Shown piece by piece: positions 13,400 through 15,747 of a stretch of DNA of 15,747 nt. Both the position numbers and the translations under genes were made by a program. The notes under the pieces were generated by a model, which made no database searches, was not told the DNA's origin, and saw nothing but the letters and a program-made list of their open reading frames with translations. How positions within the stretch are numbered: position 1 is the stretch's first letter; each line of letters starts with the position of its first letter. Source of the DNA: CAYJAZ01 sp964371865 (GTDB lineage Bacteria > Desulfobacterota > Desulfovibrionia > Desulfovibrionales > Desulfovibrionaceae); contig CAYJOR010000060.1 in the NCBI GenBank assembly GCA_964371865.1, positions 1 to 15,747 of the forward strand, in the 5' to 3' direction.

Positions 13400-15747
13400 A
13401 TGAAAAGTTATACAGCAAAACAAATACGTACATTATTTTTGGAATACTTTAAAGAGCACGGACATACCATTGTGGAGTCATCTCCTTTAATTCCGCGTGA
13501 CGATGCAACTTTACTATTTGCAAACGCCGGTATGGTGCAGTTTAAAAAAATATTTCAAGGTGAAGAAAAACGTGAATATGTGAGAGCTACAACAAGTCAA
13601 AAGTGTTTACGTGTAAGCGGTAAACATAATGATCTTGAAAATGTTGGCAGAACAGCTCGCCATCACACTTTTTTTGAAATGCTCGGTAACTTTTCTTTTG
13701 GCGACTACTTTAAAGAAGATGCAATAAAATTTGCATGGAACTTTATAACAAAAGTACTTGAACTTCCTAAAGATATTTTATATGTGACTGTTTTTGAAGA
13801 AGATGATGAAGCTGCTGCTCTTTGGGAAAAAGTTGCAGGAGTAGATAAAGATAGAATCTTTAGAATTGGCGCAAAAGATAACTTCTGGGCGATGGGTGAT
13901 ACAGGTCCTTGTGGTCCTTGCTCAGAAATCTTTGTTGATCAAGGCGAAGATATGAAATGTGGTCCTACTTGTGGTATAGGTTCATGTGATTGTGACCGTT
14001 ACTTAGAAATTTGGAACCTTGTTTTCATGCAATTCAATCAGACAGCAAATGGTAGAGAAAAACTTCCTAAACCATCTATTGATACAGGCATGGGGCTTGA
14101 ACGTATGGCGGCTGTTTCTCAAGGAAAACGCTCAAACTTCGACTGCGACCTCTTCCAAGATATCATTCAATACGCGGCTGAATGTGCAAATGTAAAGTAT
14201 AGCTTCAGCGCGCCTGATACAAATGACGTTGATACAGCACTTCGCGTTATTGCCGATCACTCACGTTCTGCGGCATTCCTTATTGCTGATGGCGTACTTC
14301 CTGGTAATGAAGGACGTTCTTATGTTCTTCGCCGTCTACTTCGTAGGGCTTTACGTTTTGCAACTCTTATGGGTGTAAGCGAATCATATTTATATAAAAC
14401 AGCTGAAAAAGTTTGCGATGTAATGGGCGATGTTTACCCTGAACTTGTTGAATCAAAAGCTTTTATTTCACGCGTAGTTAAAGAAGAAGAAGAACGTTTT
14501 GCCAAAACTTTGAGTCAAGGTCTTGTTATGCTTGACGAAGAATTTGAAAAACTTAAATCTGAAAATAAAACAGTAATTAGTGGACAAGTAGCGTTCACCC
14601 TTTATGATACTTACGGTTTCCCTATTGATATCGTTGATGATATTGCACGTAAACGTGGTGTAACTGTTGACTTTGCTGACTATGAAAAATGTATGCTTGA
14701 ACAAAAAACTCGTTCACGTAATGCACAAAAAGGCAAAGGCTTACTTGGCGCGGACGCTTCCGAAGGGAATAATGTGTTTAAACAATTAGTTGAAGATGGT
14801 CTTACAACATCATTTATCGGCTATGACAGTTTACAGGCAAGCGCACGTATTATTGCTCTTTTAGATGCAGATGGTGTTGCTGCTGAAAAACTTGAAACAG
14901 GCGAAAAAGGTTATATTCTTGTAAACCAAACTCCTTTCTATGGTGAATCTGGTGGACAAGTAGGAGATCAAGGAACAATTAAAGCTCCCGAAGCTCTTTT
15001 AATTGTATCAGACACTCAAAAACCTCTTGCAAACTGCTTTGTTCATGTAGTTGAAGTAAGCGAAGGCACTGTATACGCAGATCAAGAAGTTGAACTTGAA
15101 GTAACTGAAAGCATTCGTACTTCAACAGGACGTAACCATACAGCTACTCACTTGCTTCATAAAGCATTACGTACTGTTTTAGGAACACATGTTCAACAAA
15201 AAGGTTCGCTTGTAACTCCAGATAGATTGCGTTTTGACTTTACACATATTACAGCAATGACTCCTGAAGAAATTAAAGCAGTTGAAACAGAGGTTAACTC
15301 ACTAATTCTTGCGAATCATGTAATTCAAACTCTTGAAATGTCACAACAAGATGCAATTGACTTTGGTGCAATGGCATTATTTGGCGAAAAATATGGTTCA
15401 ACTGTAAGAGTTGTTAATGTTGGTGATAAAGATAGCGTTGAACTTTGTGGTGGTACTCACTTAGATGCTACCGGACAAATAGGTTCATTCCTTATAGTTT
15501 CAGAATCAGGAATTGCAGCGGGTATTCGTCGTATTGAAGCTGCAACCGGTTGGAATGCAATACAAGTTATCCAAAGTGAAAGAAGTGAACTTAGCACTTT
15601 AGCGCAATCACTTAAAGTAAAATCAAATGAAATTCTTCCACGAGTTCAAGCTCTTCAAACTGAAGTAAAAACTCTGAAGAAAGATCTTGAAAAAGCTAAA
15701 CTTCATGGTGGAGCAGGAAAAGTTACAAATCCAACTGACTCTAAAGT
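13400..15747 (+). CDS. alaS: alanine-tRNA ligase (3' truncated by window)
   Basis: Class II synthetase that charges tRNA-Ala and hydrolyses misacylated Ser or Gly. 782 codons are present and the frame is open to the edge, so roughly the last 90-100 residues of an about 875-aa protein are missing. Class II motif 2 is ARHHTFFEMLGNFSFGDYF and motif 3 GMGLERM. A cysteine cluster C187-x3-C191-x4-C196-x-C198 precedes DRYLEIWNLVFMQF, an insert found in many bacterial AlaRS but not in E. coli. The editing site has H580-x3-H584 and C683-x3-H687. A coiled-coil linker to the C-Ala domain begins near residue 720. The ribosome site is weak (GGA at 13391-13393 before a poly-A stretch). Promoter at 13317-13345. 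Confidence 0.97.
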   Translation, partial: MKSYTAKQIRTLFLEYFKEHGHTIVESSPLIPRDDATLLFANAGMVQFKKIFQGEEKREYVRATTSQKCLRVSGKHNDLENVGRTARHHTFFEMLGNFSFGDYFKEDAIKFAWNFITKVLELPKDILYVTVFEEDDEAAALWEKVAGVDKDRIFRIGAKDNFWAMGDTGPCGPCSEIFVDQGEDMKCGPTCGIGSCDCDRYLEIWNLVFMQFNQTANGREKLPKPSIDTGMGLERMAAVSQGKRSNFDCDLFQDIIQYAAECANVKYSFSAPDTNDVDTALRVIADHSRSAAFLIADGVLPGNEGRSYVLRRLLRRALRFATLMGVSESYLYKTAEKVCDVMGDVYPELVESKAFISRVVKEEEERFAKTLSQGLVMLDEEFEKLKSENKTVISGQVAFTLYDTYGFPIDIVDDIARKRGVTVDFADYEKCMLEQKTRSRNAQKGKGLLGADASEGNNVFKQLVEDGLTTSFIGYDSLQASARIIALLDADGVAAEKLETGEKGYILVNQTPFYGESGGQVGDQGTIKAPEALLIVSDTQKPLANCFVHVVEVSEGTVYADQEVELEVTESIRTSTGRNHTATHLLHKALRTVLGTHVQQKGSLVTPDRLRFDFTHITAMTPEEIKAVETEVNSLILANHVIQTLEMSQQDAIDFGAMALFGEKYGSTVRVVNVGDKDSVELCGGTHLDATGQIGSFLIVSESGIAAGIRRIEAATGWNAIQVIQSERSELSTLAQSLKVKSNEILPRVQALQTEVKTLKKDLEKAKLHGGAGKVTNPTDSK

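Noticed and set aside
14468..14704. 78-codon minus-strand frame inside alaS
   Set aside because: Antisense to a conserved part of alaS, rich in Phe and Lys as expected for a shadow frame.

Overview
The window is AT-rich bacterial DNA (about one third G+C by eye, not computed). Its gene content points to Desulfovibrionaceae or a close low-G+C relative, perhaps host-associated. The best clue is the adenylate kinase, whose LID carries Cys129-x5-His135-x15-Cys151-x2-Cys154, the arrangement and numbering I recall for the metal-binding adenylate kinase of Desulfovibrio gigas. A TrmD fused to a second SPOUT-type domain and an AlaRS with a four-cysteine insert agree with this. The genus is not determined.

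Left part (1-4823). The 3' end of an unrecognised gene is followed by a cation diffusion facilitator (CDF) exporter. This converges, across a bidirectional hairpin terminator, on a UbiA/MenA-like prenyltransferase with an unusual N-terminal extension that resembles a flavin-reductase/PNPOx split barrel. Divergent from it is a small antibiotic-biosynthesis-monooxygenase-fold protein. That gene converges on a two-gene leftward operon: a DsrE-like sulfur-relay protein followed by a cytoplasmic, shortened alkylsulfatase-type metallo-beta-lactamase protein. A near-consensus promoter (TTGACA-17-TATTAT) drives this operon.

Middle (5019-7580). adk, trmD and rplS run rightward and end at a textbook terminator. 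trmD starts with TTG behind a hairpin that touches its Shine-Dalgarno sequence, and its catalytic Asp appears to be Glu. The 141-nt trmD-rplS spacer contains consecutive small hairpins, possibly a ribosomal-protein leader. The usual partners rpsP and rimM are absent from this neighbourhood.

Right (7581-15747). uvrB, fadD and a LysR-family regulator run leftward. Long imperfect hairpins lie on both sides of uvrB and share a 19-nt segment (17/19 identical); a further cluster of inverted repeats follows fadD. A 429-bp very AT-rich region, with a 25-bp tandem repeat, a strong promoter and a perfect 15-bp palindrome, separates the LysR gene from divergent alaS, which runs off the window.

Most genes are housekeeping (translation, repair, nucleotide balance). 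The accessory part is the sulfur/MBL operon with the ABM-like and prenyltransferase genes beside it. I saw no rRNA or tRNA gene, CRISPR array, transposase or prophage gene.
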